Made by a program: the position numbers and the translations under genes
The notes under the pieces: model-generated
The model's database searches: none
Told to the model about the DNA's origin: nothing
What the model saw: only the letters and a program-made list of their open reading frames with translations
Shown here: piece after piece, positions 1 through 10,300 of the stretch
Position numbering within the stretch: the stretch's first letter is position 1
Layout: each line of letters opens with the position of its first letter
NCBI GenBank assembly: GCA_016714935.1
Contig: JADKBU010000003.1
Location: 1 to 64,000 of the forward strand
Length of the DNA: 64,000 nt
Origin: Candidatus Accumulibacter propinquus
GTDB lineage: Bacteria; Pseudomonadota; Gammaproteobacteria; Burkholderiales; Rhodocyclaceae
Direction: 5' to 3'

Positions 1-3000
1 AACGACACGCTGACGGGCAGCGACAGCGCCACCTTCGAATCCTTCGAAGGCCGCGAAGGCAACGACCAGATCGACGGGAAAGGCGGTGTCGATCGCGTCG
101 ACTACACCTCCAGTATGGCCGGGGTTATCGTTAACCTGCTGACTGGAACGGTGAGCGACGGCTTTGGCGGTACCGACACGCTGGCGAACATTGAAAATGT
201 GCGTGGCTCGCGCGATTTCAACGACAGCATTACCGGCAGCACCGCCAACAACAAGCTCGAAGGGCTGGGGGGCAATGACACGCTCGATGGCGGCGTGGGC
301 GCCGACACGATGATCGGTGGTGACGGCAGCGACTCCTATTACGTCGACAACGCCGGTGACTTGGTTGGCGAAAGCAATGCCGACTTCGCTATTGGCGGGA
401 ACGACATCGTCTATAGCACCCTCGCGGCCTACACCCTGACCGCCAACGTCGAACGCCTGCGTCTGATGCTCGCTGGTGCCAGCAACGGCACCGGCAACGC
501 GCTCGACAACACCCTCTACGCCGGTGCCGGCGACAATGTCCTCGACGGCGCCGCTGGCAACGACACCGTCTCCTACGTTTTTGCCAGTGCCGGCGTCACC
601 GTCAGTCTCGCCAGCGCCGGGGCGCAGGCTACCGGGGGTTCGGGAACCGACACCCTGATCAGCATCGAGAACCTGATCGGCAGCGGCTTCAACGATAATC
701 TCACTGGCAACATTGCCAACAACGTGCTCGATGGCGGCGCCGGGTCCGACTTTTTGAACGGAGCCACGGGCGCCGACACGATGCTCGGCGGCGACGGCAC
801 CGACTCCTATGCCGTCGACCATGCCGGCGACCTGGTCAGCGAAAGCAACGGCAGCCTCGCCATCGGCGGCAACGATGTCGTCTACAGTTACCTCGCGGCT
901 TACACCCTGCCCGCCAACGTCGAACGCCTGCGCCTGATGCTCGCCGGCGCGAGCAACGGCACCGGCAACGCGCTTGACAACACCCTCTACGCTGGTGACG
1001 GCAACAATGTTCTCGACGGCGCTGGCGGCAACGACACCGTCTCCTACGCTTTTGCCACCGCCGGCGTCACCGTCAGTCTCGCCACCGCCGGGGCGCAGGC
1101 CACCGGGGGTTCGGGAAGCGACACGCTGATCAGCATCGAGAACCTGATCGGCAGCGGCTTCAACGACAGTCTGACCGGCAACGCCGCCAACAACGTGCTC
1201 GACGGCGGCGCCGGGTCGGATTTTCTGAACGGAGCCACGGGCGCCGACACGATGCTCGGCGGCGACGGCACCGACTCCTATGCCGTCGACCACGCCGGCG
1301 ACCTGGTCAGCGAAAGCAACGGCAGCCTCGCCACCGGCGGCAACGACATCGTCTATAGCTACCTCGCGGCCTACACCCTGACCGCCAATGTCGAACGCCT
1401 GCGCCTGATGCTCGCTGGCGCGAGCAACGGCACCGGCAACGCGCTCGACAACACGCTCTACGCCGGTGACGGCAACAACGTCCTCGACGGCGCCGCCGGC
1501 AACGACACCGTTTCCTACGCCTTTGCCAGCGCCGGCGTCACCGTCAGTCTGGCCACCGCCGGGGCGCAGGCCACCGGCGGTTCGGGCTCCGACACCCTGA
1601 TCAGCATCGAGAACCTGATCGGCAGCGGCTTCAACGACAGTCTGATCGGCAACACCGCCAACAACGTCCTCAACGGCGGCGCCGGGTCGGATTTCCTGAA
1701 CGGAGCCACGGGCGCCGACACGATGCTCGGCGGCGACGGCACCGACTCCTATGCCGTCGACCACGCCGGTGACCTGGTCACCGAAAGCAACGGCAGCCTC
1801 GCCACCGGCGGCAACGACATCGTCTATAGCTACCTCGCGTCCTACACCCTGACCGCCAACGTCGAACGCCTGCGCCTGATGCTCGCCGGTGCGAGTAACG
1901 CCTCCGGCAATGGTCTCGATAACACCCTCTACGCCGGTGCCGGCAACAACGTCCTCGACGGCGCCGCCGGCAACGATACCGTCTCCTACGCCTTTGCCAC
2001 GGCTGGTGTCACCCTCAGTCTCGCCACCGCCGGGGCGCAGGCCACCGGCGGATCCGCTTCCGACACGCTGATCAGCATCGAGCATCTGATCGGTAGCGGC
2101 TTCAACGACAGTCTGACCGGCAACACCGCCAATAACGTTCTCGATGGTGGCGCCGGGTCGGATTTTCTGAACGGGGCCACCGGTGCCGACACGATGCTCG
2201 GCGGCGACGGCACCGACTCCTATTGCGTCGACCACGCCGGCGACATCGTCAGCGAAAGCAACGGCAGCCTGGCCACCGGCGGCAACGACATCGTCTATAG
2301 TTACCTCGCGGCCTACACCCTGACCGCCAACGTCGAACGCCTGCGCCTGATGCTCGCCGGCGCGAGCAACGGCACCGGCAACGCGCTCGACAACACCCTC
2401 TACGCCGGTGACGGCAACAATGTCCTCAATGGCGTCAGCGGGGTGGATACCGCGTCTTACCAGTTTGCGACTGCCGCCGTGTCGGTGAGCCTGGCGACCA
2501 CCGCAGCCCAGGCCACCGGTGGTTCCGGCTCGGACACCCTGCAAAACATGGATAACCTGGTCGGCTCCAGCTTCCACGACACGCTGGTCGGCGATGCGCA
2601 GGCCAACACGCTCAATGGCCTGGCCCTGAATGACTACCTCGACGGCGGCGCCGGCAACGATGTGCTGCTCGGCGGTGAGGGCACCGATCTCCTGATCGGC
2701 GGTCTGGGCCAGGACCTCCTCACCGGCGGCGCCGGCAGCGACACTTTCGACTTCAATGCGCTCAATGAAACCGGGCTGACCAACACCACCTGGGACGTGA
2801 TCAGCGACTTCGTGCATGGCACGGACAAGCTCGACCTGGCGACGCTCGATGCCGACACGGCGCTCGCCGGCGACCAGGCGTTCACCGATCCGGTGCTCGG
2901 GGGGACGTTCTCCGGCGTCTTCGCCAGTCCCGGCGATCTGTACTTCGACACCGTGGCGCATGTCCTCTACGGTAATACCGACGCCGACACCGCGGCGGAA

Positions 3001-3057
3001 TTCGCGATTCAGCTCGTCGGGGTCGCCACCCTGACCGCCGCTGATCTTTTCCTCTGA
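1..3057 (+). CDS. RTX (hemolysin-type Ca-binding repeat) protein 1, 5' partial
   Basis: The frame is open from base 1, so the true start lies upstream; 1018 residues are visible. Almost the whole length is glycine/aspartate-rich nonapeptide repeats of the GGxGxDxLx type (for example GGNDTLDGG and GGDGSDSYY), which bind calcium in a parallel beta-roll outside the cell. They are organised in higher-order 157-residue units. The last ~130 residues (DTFDFNALNETGL onward, ending LTAADLFL) form the repeat-free C-terminal region expected to carry an uncleaved type I secretion signal. No ABC/MFP/TolC secretion genes are in the window. The closing segment is nearly identical in the next two RTX genes, so this is the first member of a tandem family. 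Function (adhesin, S-layer-like protein or enzyme) cannot be told because the N-terminus is missing. Confidence 0.9.
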   Translation, partial: NDTLTGSDSATFESFEGREGNDQIDGKGGVDRVDYTSSMAGVIVNLLTGTVSDGFGGTDTLANIENVRGSRDFNDSITGSTANNKLEGLGGNDTLDGGVGADTMIGGDGSDSYYVDNAGDLVGESNADFAIGGNDIVYSTLAAYTLTANVERLRLMLAGASNGTGNALDNTLYAGAGDNVLDGAAGNDTVSYVFASAGVTVSLASAGAQATGGSGTDTLISIENLIGSGFNDNLTGNIANNVLDGGAGSDFLNGATGADTMLGGDGTDSYAVDHAGDLVSESNGSLAIGGNDVVYSYLAAYTLPANVERLRLMLAGASNGTGNALDNTLYAGDGNNVLDGAGGNDTVSYAFATAGVTVSLATAGAQATGGSGSDTLISIENLIGSGFNDSLTGNAANNVLDGGAGSDFLNGATGADTMLGGDGTDSYAVDHAGDLVSESNGSLATGGNDIVYSYLAAYTLTANVERLRLMLAGASNGTGNALDNTLYAGDGNNVLDGAAGNDTVSYAFASAGVTVSLATAGAQATGGSGSDTLISIENLIGSGFNDSLIGNTANNVLNGGAGSDFLNGATGADTMLGGDGTDSYAVDHAGDLVTESNGSLATGGNDIVYSYLASYTLTANVERLRLMLAGASNASGNGLDNTLYAGAGNNVLDGAAGNDTVSYAFATAGVTLSLATAGAQATGGSASDTLISIEHLIGSGFNDSLTGNTANNVLDGGAGSDFLNGATGADTMLGGDGTDSYCVDHAGDIVSESNGSLATGGNDIVYSYLAAYTLTANVERLRLMLAGASNGTGNALDNTLYAGDGNNVLNGVSGVDTASYQFATAAVSVSLATTAAQATGGSGSDTLQNMDNLVGSSFHDTLVGDAQANTLNGLALNDYLDGGAGNDVLLGGEGTDLLIGGLGQDLLTGGAGSDTFDFNALNETGLTNTTWDVISDFVHGTDKLDLATLDADTALAGDQAFTDPVLGGTFSGVFASPGDLYFDTVAHVLYGNTDADTAAEFAIQLVGVATLTAADLFL
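301..2655 (+). repeat. Five tandem 471-bp coding repeats in RTX gene 1
   Basis: Units begin at about 301, 772, 1243, 1714 and 2185, exactly 471 bp (157 codons) apart. Units 2-4 are almost identical at DNA level, including silent positions. The first is diverged and the last drifts away after about 2440. Each unit holds one RTX nonapeptide cluster, an ANVERLRLML strand region and a TVSYAFA strand region. High silent-site identity points to recent duplication or gene conversion. Confidence 0.9.
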
Positions 3058-3138
3058 CCGAATACAAGGACAAGGTAGATCCGGATCAAAGGTTCCGCTC
3101 ACGCTTGCTGTCCATCGTAACTCCCTTTGGAGTCCCTC
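3058..3138 (+). repeat. Duplicated RTX intergenic leader (second copy 7242-7323)
   Basis: The ~80 bp between RTX genes 1 and 2 match the ~80 bp between genes 2 and 3 with few differences. Both begin CCGAAT(A/G)CAAGG, share GATCCGGATCA and end with TTGGAG, the ribosome binding site. The first bases recur after gene 3 (13489 onward). The duplicated unit therefore was gene plus leader. No clear promoter or terminator was recognised, so the genes may be co-transcribed. Confidence 0.75.
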
Positions 3139-4008
3139 TTGGCCACCATCCTGTTCAGCAGCATCACCAACGGCAGCACGGTCGCTTTCAACCCGGCCAG
3201 CGATATCCTGTCGTTCGATTCCCCCACGTTCAATGCCGCCTGGCTCGGCCTGAGCTATGCCGGCGACTACACAGGGATCAGCCTGACGGCCGGGGCGATC
3301 ACCTTCAACCTGACCGCGACCGTCAGCCTGGCCTCGCTCACCACCGGCAACGTGATCTTTGCCGACGGCTCGCGCCTGATCGTCGGCGACGACAGCAGCA
3401 GTGGCAACGACATCCTGGCCAACACGCTGATCGGCAGCGCCGGCCACGATCAACTGCTGGGCCTGTCCGGCAACGACACGCTGGTCGGGGGGGCCGGAAA
3501 CGACGTCCTGAATGGCGGCACGGGCGCCGACCTGCTCAAGGGTGGGCTGGGCAACGACAGCTATGTCGTCGATGACGCGGGCGACGTGGTGGATGAGACG
3601 CCGACGCTCGACCCGCTGCGCGTATCGACCGATGCCGGCGGGGTGCAGGGCAATGGTCGCAGCAACAACGCCCAGATCTCCGCCGACGGCCGCACCGTGC
3701 TCTTCGACAGCGAAGCCAGCAACCTGGTAGCTGGCGACAGCAATGGCGCCAAGGATATCTTCGTCAAGGATCTGCAGAGCGGGGCAATCCAGCGCGTGTC
3801 TACCGATGCCGCCGGGACGCAGGGCAACGATGGTAGCGAAGACGCCCGGTTCTCCGCCGACGGCCACAGCGTGCTCTTCGTGAGCTTGGCCAGCAATCTG
3901 GTCGCCGGCGACAGCAATGGTGCCGAAGACCTCTTCATCAAGAACCTGCAGAGCGGGGCGATCCAGCGCGTGTCTACCGATGCCGCCGGGGTGCAGGGCA
4001 ACAGTTAG
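3139..4008 (+). CDS. RTX protein 2, fragment A (N-domain, RTX cluster, first blades)
   Basis: This is the portion readable from the TTG start to the frameshift stop at 4006-4008. Residues 1-~100 match the N-terminus of RTX protein 3 and, more distantly, that of the minus-strand RTX protein at 29988-34571. A GNDTLVGGAGNDVLNGG RTX cluster follows, then nearly three PD40-type repeats from residue 161. It lacks the C-terminal secretion signal, so as written it could not leave by a type I system. Confidence 0.6.
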   Translation: MATILFSSITNGSTVAFNPASDILSFDSPTFNAAWLGLSYAGDYTGISLTAGAITFNLTATVSLASLTTGNVIFADGSRLIVGDDSSSGNDILANTLIGSAGHDQLLGLSGNDTLVGGAGNDVLNGGTGADLLKGGLGNDSYVVDDAGDVVDETPTLDPLRVSTDAGGVQGNGRSNNAQISADGRTVLFDSEASNLVAGDSNGAKDIFVKDLQSGAIQRVSTDAAGTQGNDGSEDARFSADGHSVLFVSLASNLVAGDSNGAEDLFIKNLQSGAIQRVSTDAAGVQGNS

Positions 4009-6205
4009 CAGCCTCAACGCCCAGTTCTCCGCCGAGGGCCGCACCGTGGTCTTCCAGAGCTACGCCAGCAACCTGGTGGCCGGCGACAGCAATAATGACT
4101 GGGATATCTTCGTCAAGGACCTGCAGAGCGGCGCGATCCAGCGCGTGTCTACCGATGCCGCCGGGGCGCAGAGCAACGGTTACAGCGATCAACCGCGGTT
4201 CTCCGCCGACGGCCGCTATGTGGTCTTCCAGAGCTTGGCCAGCAACCTGGTCGCCGGCGACAGCAATGGCACCTCTGATATCTTCGTCAAGGACCTGCAG
4301 AGCGGGGCGATCCAGCGCGTGTCGACCGATGCCGCCGGGGTGCAAGGCAACGGTTTCAGCTACAACGCCCGGTTCTCCGCCGACGGTCGCACCGTGGTCT
4401 TCACGAGCGAGGCCAGCAACCTGGTTGCCGGCGACAGCAATATCAGCCATGACGTCTTCGTCAAGGACCTGCAGAGCGGGGCGATCCAGCGCGTATCGGC
4501 CGAAGCCGCCGGGGCACAGGGCAACGCTGGTAGTTACAACCCCCAGTTCTCGGCCGACGGCCGCTATTTGGTGTTCACGAGCGATGCCAGCAACCTGGTC
4601 GCCGGCGACAGCAATGGCGCCGGCGACATCTTCCGCGTCGCCAACCCGTTCCACATCGACAGTGGGGTCGATACCGTCCAGTCTTCGATCAGCTACACGC
4701 TTCCGACCGCAGTGGAAAACCTCAAACTGACCGGCAGTGGGGCCCTCAACGGCACTGGTAACACCCTCGACAACCTGTTCTACGCCGGTGCCGGCAACAA
4801 TGTGCTCGACGGCGCCGCCGGCAACGACACCGTCTCCTACGTCTTTGCCAGTGCCGGCGTCACTGTCAGTCTCGCCAGCGCCGGGGCGCAGGCTACCGGG
4901 GGTTCGGGAACCGACACCCTGATCAGCATCGAGCATCTGATCGGCAGCGGTTTCAACGACAGCCTGACCGGCAACACCGGCAACAACATTCTCCACGGCG
5001 GCGCCGGGTCGGATTTTCTGAATGGAGCCACGGGTGCCGACACGATGCTCGGCGGCGACGGCACCGACTCCTATGCCGTCGACCACGCCGGCGATCTGGT
5101 CAGCGAAAGCAACAGCAGCCTAGCGACCGGCGGCAACGACATCGTCTATAGCTACCTCGCGGCCTACACCCTGACCGCCAACGTCGAACGCCTGCGCCTG
5201 ATGCTCGCTGGCGCGAGCAACGGCACCGGCAACGGGCTTGACAACATCCTTTATGCCGGAGACGGCAACAATGTGCTCGATGGCGCAGCCGGCAACGACA
5301 CCGTCTCCTACGCCTTTGCTGGCTCCGGCATCATCGTCAGTCTCGCCACCGCAGGGGCGCAGGCCACTGGCGGCTCTGGCAGTGACACGCTGATCAGCAT
5401 CGAGCACCTGATCGGCAGTGGCTTCAACGACAACCTCACCGGCAACACCGGCAACAACGTGCTCGACGGCGGCGCCGGGTCGGATTTTCTGAACGGCGCC
5501 ACGGGCGCCGATACGATGCTCGGCGGCGACGGCACCGACTCTTATGCCGTCGACCACGCCGGAGACCTGGTCAGTGAAAGCAACGGCAGCCTCGCGACTG
5601 GCGGCAACGACATCGTCTATAGCTACCTCGCGGCCTACACGCTGACCGCCAACGTCGAACGCCTGCGCCTGATGCTCGCCGGCGCGAGCAACGGCACCGG
5701 CAACGCGCTCGACAACACCCTGTACGCCGGAGATGGCAACAACGTCCTCGACGGCGCCGGCGGCACCGACACCGTCTCCTACGCCTTTGCCGGCGCTGGC
5801 GTCACCGTCAGCCTGGCGACCGCGGGGGCCCAGGCCACCGGCGGATTCGGGCTCCGACACGCTGATCAGCATCGAGAACCTCACCGGCAGCGGCTTCAAC
5901 GACAACCTCACCGGCAACACCGCCAACAACGTGCTCGACGGCGGCGCCGGGTCGGATTTTCTGAACGGTGCCACGGGCGCCGACACGATGCTCGGCGGCG
6001 ACGGCACCGACTCCTATTGCGTCGACCACGCCGGCGACCTGGTCAGCGAAAGCAACAGCAGCCTCGCCACCGGCGGCAACGACATCGTCTACAGCTACCT
6101 CGCGGCCTACACCCTGACCGCCAACGTCGAACGCCTGCGCCTGATGCTCGCTGGCGCGAGCAACGGCACCGGCAACGCGCTCGACAACACCCTCTACGCC
6201 GGTGA
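4007..6205 (+). CDS. RTX protein 2, fragment B (blades 3-6 and RTX units)
   Basis: The middle reading frame. True homology to gene 3 runs from 4007 to about 5845 (rest of blade 3 through blade 6, linker, then two and a half 157-residue RTX units). After the inserted A at 5845 the translation becomes arginine- and histidine-rich nonsense up to the stop at 6205. No credible start codon or ribosome binding site is seen at the frame entry, so independent translation is unlikely. Confidence 0.5.
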   Translation, partial: SSLNAQFSAEGRTVVFQSYASNLVAGDSNNDWDIFVKDLQSGAIQRVSTDAAGAQSNGYSDQPRFSADGRYVVFQSLASNLVAGDSNGTSDIFVKDLQSGAIQRVSTDAAGVQGNGFSYNARFSADGRTVVFTSEASNLVAGDSNISHDVFVKDLQSGAIQRVSAEAAGAQGNAGSYNPQFSADGRYLVFTSDASNLVAGDSNGAGDIFRVANPFHIDSGVDTVQSSISYTLPTAVENLKLTGSGALNGTGNTLDNLFYAGAGNNVLDGAAGNDTVSYVFASAGVTVSLASAGAQATGGSGTDTLISIEHLIGSGFNDSLTGNTGNNILHGGAGSDFLNGATGADTMLGGDGTDSYAVDHAGDLVSESNSSLATGGNDIVYSYLAAYTLTANVERLRLMLAGASNGTGNGLDNILYAGDGNNVLDGAAGNDTVSYAFAGSGIIVSLATAGAQATGGSGSDTLISIEHLIGSGFNDNLTGNTGNNVLDGGAGSDFLNGATGADTMLGGDGTDSYAVDHAGDLVSESNGSLATGGNDIVYSYLAAYTLTANVERLRLMLAGASNGTGNALDNTLYAGDGNNVLDGAGGTDTVSYAFAGAGVTVSLATAGAQATGGFGLRHADQHREPHRQRLQRQPHRQHRQQRARRRRRVGFSERCHGRRHDARRRRHRLLLRRPRRRPGQRKQQQPRHRRQRHRLQLPRGLHPDRQRRTPAPDARWREQRHRQRARQHPLRR

Positions 6206-7241
6206 CGGCAACAATGTCCTCGACGGCGCCGCCGGCAACGATACCGTCTCCTACGCCTTTGCCACGGCTGGTGTCACCCTCAGCCTGGCGACCGCGGGAG
6301 CGCAGGCAACCGGCGGATCCGCTTCCGACACGCTGATCAGCATCGAGCATCTGATCGGCAGCGGCTTCAACGACAACTTTACCGGCAACACCGCCAACAA
6401 CGTGCTCGACGGCGGCGCCGGGTCGGATTTCCTGAACGGTGGCGCTGGCGCCGACACGATGCTCGGTGGCGACGGCACCGACGCCTATTGTGTCGACCAC
6501 GCCGGCGATCTCGTCAGCGAAAGCAACAGCAGCCTCGCCACCGGCGGCAACGACGTCGTCTACAGCTACCTCGCGGCCTACACGCTGACCGCCAACGTCG
6601 AACGTCTGCGCCTGATGCTCGCCGGCGCGAGCAACGGCACCGGCAACGCTCTCGACAACACCCTCTACGCTGGTGACGGCAACAATGTCCTCGATGGCTC
6701 CGGCGGCAACGACACCGCCTCCTATGCCTTTGCCAGTGCCGGCGTCACCGTCAGTCTCGCCACCGCCGGGGCGCAGGCGACCGGCGGATCCGCTTCCGAC
6801 ACCCTGATCAGCATCGAGCATCTGATCGGCAGCGGCTTCAACGACAACCTCACCGGCAACGCCGGCAACAACGTTCTCACCGGTGGTGCCGGCAGCGACG
6901 TGCTCACGGGTGGTGCCGGTAACGATACCTTTGACTTCAACGCCTTGTCCGAGATGGGTCTCACCAACACCACCTGGGACGTCATCACCGATTTCGTGCA
7001 TGGCACGGACAAGCTCGACCTTGCTACGCTCGATGCCGACGCGGCGCTCGCCGGCGACCAGGCGTTCACCGCTCCCGTGCTCGGGGGGACGTTCTCCGGT
7101 GTCTTCGCCAGTCCCGGCGATCTGTACTTCGACACCGTGGCGCATGTCCTCTACGGCAACACCGACGCCGATACGGCGGCCGAATTCGCGATTCAGCTCG
7201 TCGGGGTGGCTATCCTGACCGCCGCTGATCTTTTCCTCTGA
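5847..7241 (+). CDS. RTX protein 2, fragment C (RTX units and C-terminal secretion region)
   Basis: The last reading frame regains homology at about 5847 and holds the remaining 157-residue RTX units (boundaries near 5979 and 6450), followed by the DTFDFNALSEMGL C-terminal module ending LTAADLFL. This tail is almost identical to those of RTX proteins 1 and 3. The open frame extends upstream to 5733, but that stretch is out of register. Confidence 0.55.
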   Translation, partial: SGSDTLISIENLTGSGFNDNLTGNTANNVLDGGAGSDFLNGATGADTMLGGDGTDSYCVDHAGDLVSESNSSLATGGNDIVYSYLAAYTLTANVERLRLMLAGASNGTGNALDNTLYAGDGNNVLDGAAGNDTVSYAFATAGVTLSLATAGAQATGGSASDTLISIEHLIGSGFNDNFTGNTANNVLDGGAGSDFLNGGAGADTMLGGDGTDAYCVDHAGDLVSESNSSLATGGNDVVYSYLAAYTLTANVERLRLMLAGASNGTGNALDNTLYAGDGNNVLDGSGGNDTASYAFASAGVTVSLATAGAQATGGSASDTLISIEHLIGSGFNDNLTGNAGNNVLTGGAGSDVLTGGAGNDTFDFNALSEMGLTNTTWDVITDFVHGTDKLDLATLDADAALAGDQAFTAPVLGGTFSGVFASPGDLYFDTVAHVLYGNTDADTAAEFAIQLVGVAILTAADLFL

Positions 7242-7323
7242 CCGAATGCAAGGGCAAGGTTGATCCGGATCACAGGTCCCGCTTCACGCTCGCTATCCCT
7301 CGACAATCCCCTTGGAGTTCCGC

Positions 7324-10300
7324 ATGGCCACTATCCTGTTCAGCAGCATCACCAACGCCAGCAAGGTCCCTTTCAACCCGGCCAGCGATATCCTGTCGTT
7401 CGACACCCCCACGTTCCATGCCGCCTCGCTCGGCCTGAGCTATGCCGACGACTACACCGGGATCAGCCTGACGGCCGGGGCGATCACCTTCGAACTGATC
7501 ACGACCGTCAACCTGACCTCGCTCACCACTGGCAACGTGATCTTTGCCGACGGCTCGCGCCTGATCGTCGGCGACGACAGCAGCAGCGGCAACGACATCC
7601 TGGCCAACACGCTGATCGGCACCGCCGGCCACGATCAACTGCTGGGCCTGGCCGGCAACGACACGCTGGTCGGGGGGGCCGGCAACGATGTCCTGAATGG
7701 CGGCACGGGCGCCGACCAGCTCAAGGGCGGGCTGGGCAACGACAGCTATGTCGTCGATGACTTGGGCGACGTGGTGAACGAGACGCCAACGCCCGATCCG
7801 CTGCGCGTGTCTACCAATGCCGGCGGGGTGCAGGGCAATGGTCAAAGCCAAAACGCCCAGTTCTCCGCCGACGGTCGCAGCGTGGTCTTCGCGAGCGATG
7901 CCAGCAACCTGGTGGCCGGCGACAGCAATGGCCACCGCGATATCTTCGTCAAGGACTTGCAGAGCGGGGCGATCCAGCGCGTGTCTACCGATGCCGCCGG
8001 GGTGCAGAGCAACAGCAGTAGCTTCAACGTCCAGATCTCCGCCAACGGCCGCTATGTGGTCTTCGACAGCTACGCCAGCAACCTGGTGGCCGGCGACAGC
8101 AATGGCTACCTCGATATCTTCGTCAAGGACCTGCAGAGCGGGGCGATCCAGCGCGTGTCTACCGATGCCGCCGGGGGGCAGGGCAACAGTAGCAGCCTCA
8201 ACGCCCGGTTCTCTGCCGACGGCCGCTACGTGCTCTTCGAGAGTTATGCCAGCAACCTGGTGGCCGGCGACAGCAATGGTCAACTTGACATCTTCGTCAA
8301 GGACCTGCAGAGCGGGGCGATCCAGCGCGTATCCAGCGATGCCGCCGGGGTGCAGGGCAATGGTCAAAGCCAAAACGCCCAGTTCTCCGCCGACGGTCGC
8401 AGCGTGCTCTTCGAGAGTTATGCCAGCAACCTGGTGGCCGGAGACAGCAATGGCTACGGCGATATCTTCGTCAAGGACCTGCAGAGCGGCGCGATCCAGC
8501 GCGTGTCTACCGATGCCGCCGGGGTGCAGGGCAACAATCACAGCGACAACGCCGAGTTCTCCGCCGACGGCCGCTATGTGGTCTTCGAGAGCGTTGCCAG
8601 CAACCTGGTGGCCGGCGACAGCAATGGCGCATATGATGTCTTCGTCAAGGACCTGCAGAGCGGCGCGATCGTGCGCGTGTCTACCGATGCCGCCGGGGCG
8701 CAGGGCAACGGTCAAAGCTACAAAGCCCGGTTTTCCGCCGACGGCCGCAGCGTGGTTTTCACGAGCGATACCAGCAACCTGGTGGCCGGCGACAGCAATA
8801 GCGTCTCCGACGTCTTCGTCAAGGACCTGCAGAGCGGGGCGATCGAGCGCGTATCGAGCGATGCCGCCGGCGTACAGGGCAACGGATCCAGCTACCACGC
8901 CGGGTTCTCCGCCGACGGCCGCAGCGTGGTCTTCGAGAGCGCGGCCAACAATCTGGTGGCCGGCGACAGCAATGGCTTCAATGACATCTTCCTTGTCGCC
9001 AATCCGTTTCACGTCGACAGTGGCGTCGATACCGTCCAGTCTTCGCTCAGCTACACGCTCGCCAGCACGCTGGAAAACCTCACCCTGACCGGCACGGGAG
9101 ACCTCAACGGCACCGGCAACAGTCAGGCTAACCTGCTGACCGGCAACAGCGGCGTCAATAGCCTTAGCGGAGGTGCCGGCGACGATACGCTCGACGGCGG
9201 GGCAGGTGCCGATTCGCTGGTCGGCGGTACCGGCAACGATACCTACCTGGTCGACAACCCCGGTGACCAGATCACGGAATACAGCGGTGTCGATCCGATC
9301 CGCGTGTCGAGCAATGCCGCCGGGGTGCAGGGCAACGCTGACAGCTCAAGAGCCCAGTTCTCCGCCGACGGTCGCACCGTGGTCTTCGAGAGCAGCGCCA
9401 GCAACCTGGTGGCCGGCGACATCAATGGCGCCTGGGACCTCTTCATCAAGGACCTGCAGAGCGGGGCGATCCAGCGTGTGTCAACCGATGCCGCCGGGGC
9501 ACAGGGCAACGGTAACAGCTACAACGCCCGGTTCTCCGCCGACGGTCGCAGCGTGGTCTTCGAGAGCAGCGCCAGCAACCTGGTGGCCGGTGACAGCAAT
9601 GGCACCGGGGACATCTTCGTCAAGGACCTGCAGAGCGGGGCAATCCAGCGCGTATCGACCGACGCCGCCGGGGTGCAGGCCAACAGTAGTAGTTTCAACG
9701 CCCAGTTCTCCGCCGACGGCCGCACTGTGGTCTTCGAGAGCTACGCCAGCAACCTGGTGGCCGGCGACAGCAATGGCACCTATGACGTCTTCGTCAAGGA
9801 CCTGCAGAGCGGGGCAATCCAGCGCGTGTCGACCGACGCCGCTGGGGCGCAGGGCAACAGTAGTAGCTTCAACGCTCAGTTCTCCGCCGACGGCCGCACC
9901 GTGGCCTTTGCGAGCCATGCCAGCAACCTGGTGGCCGGCGACAGCAATGGCGCCCTGGACATCTTCGTCAAGGACCTGCAGAGCGGGGCGATTCAGCGCG
10001 TGTCGACCGATGCCGCCGGGGTGCAGGGCAACAGTCAAAGCGACAACGCCCGGTTCTCCGCCGACGGCCGCAGCGTGGTCTTCTCGAGCGCCGCCAGCAA
10101 CCTGGTGTCCGGCGACAGCAATGGTGCTTATGACGTCTTCGTCAAGGACCTGCAGAGCGGGGCGATCCAGCGCGTGTCGACCGATGCCGCCGGGGCGCAG
10201 GGCATCAGTAACAGCTACAACGCCGATTTCTCCACCGACGGTCGCACCGTGGTCTTCGAGAGCGATGCCAGCAACCTGGTGTCCGACGACAGCAATGGCG

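Larger units (their letters stand above)
3139..7241 (+). pseudogene. RTX protein 2 with PD40-type propeller, two single-base frameshifts
   Basis: Aligned to gene 3 this is one ~1366-codon gene broken twice by +1 insertions. An extra T at 4005/4006 turns CAGTAGCAG into CAGTTAGCAG and creates TAG at 4006-4008. An extra A at 5845 turns GGCGGTTCGGG into GGCGGATTCGGG. Reading moves from frame 1 to 2 to 3. Order of parts: N-terminal FNPASDILSFD domain, short RTX cluster, six 58-residue PD40/TolB-like repeats (3619-4639), 471-bp RTX units, and the shared C-terminal secretion region. The start is TTG 3139: the ATG of gene 3 (7324) aligns exactly with this TTG, after the same GGAG site. It may be a decayed gene, a slippage-controlled gene or a sequencing artefact. 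Confidence 0.8.

Noticed and set aside
7312..7323. TTG start upstream of ATG in RTX gene 3 (and 3127 in gene 2)
   Set aside because: The GGAG ribosome site lies inside these codons, so initiation must occur at 7324 and 3139.
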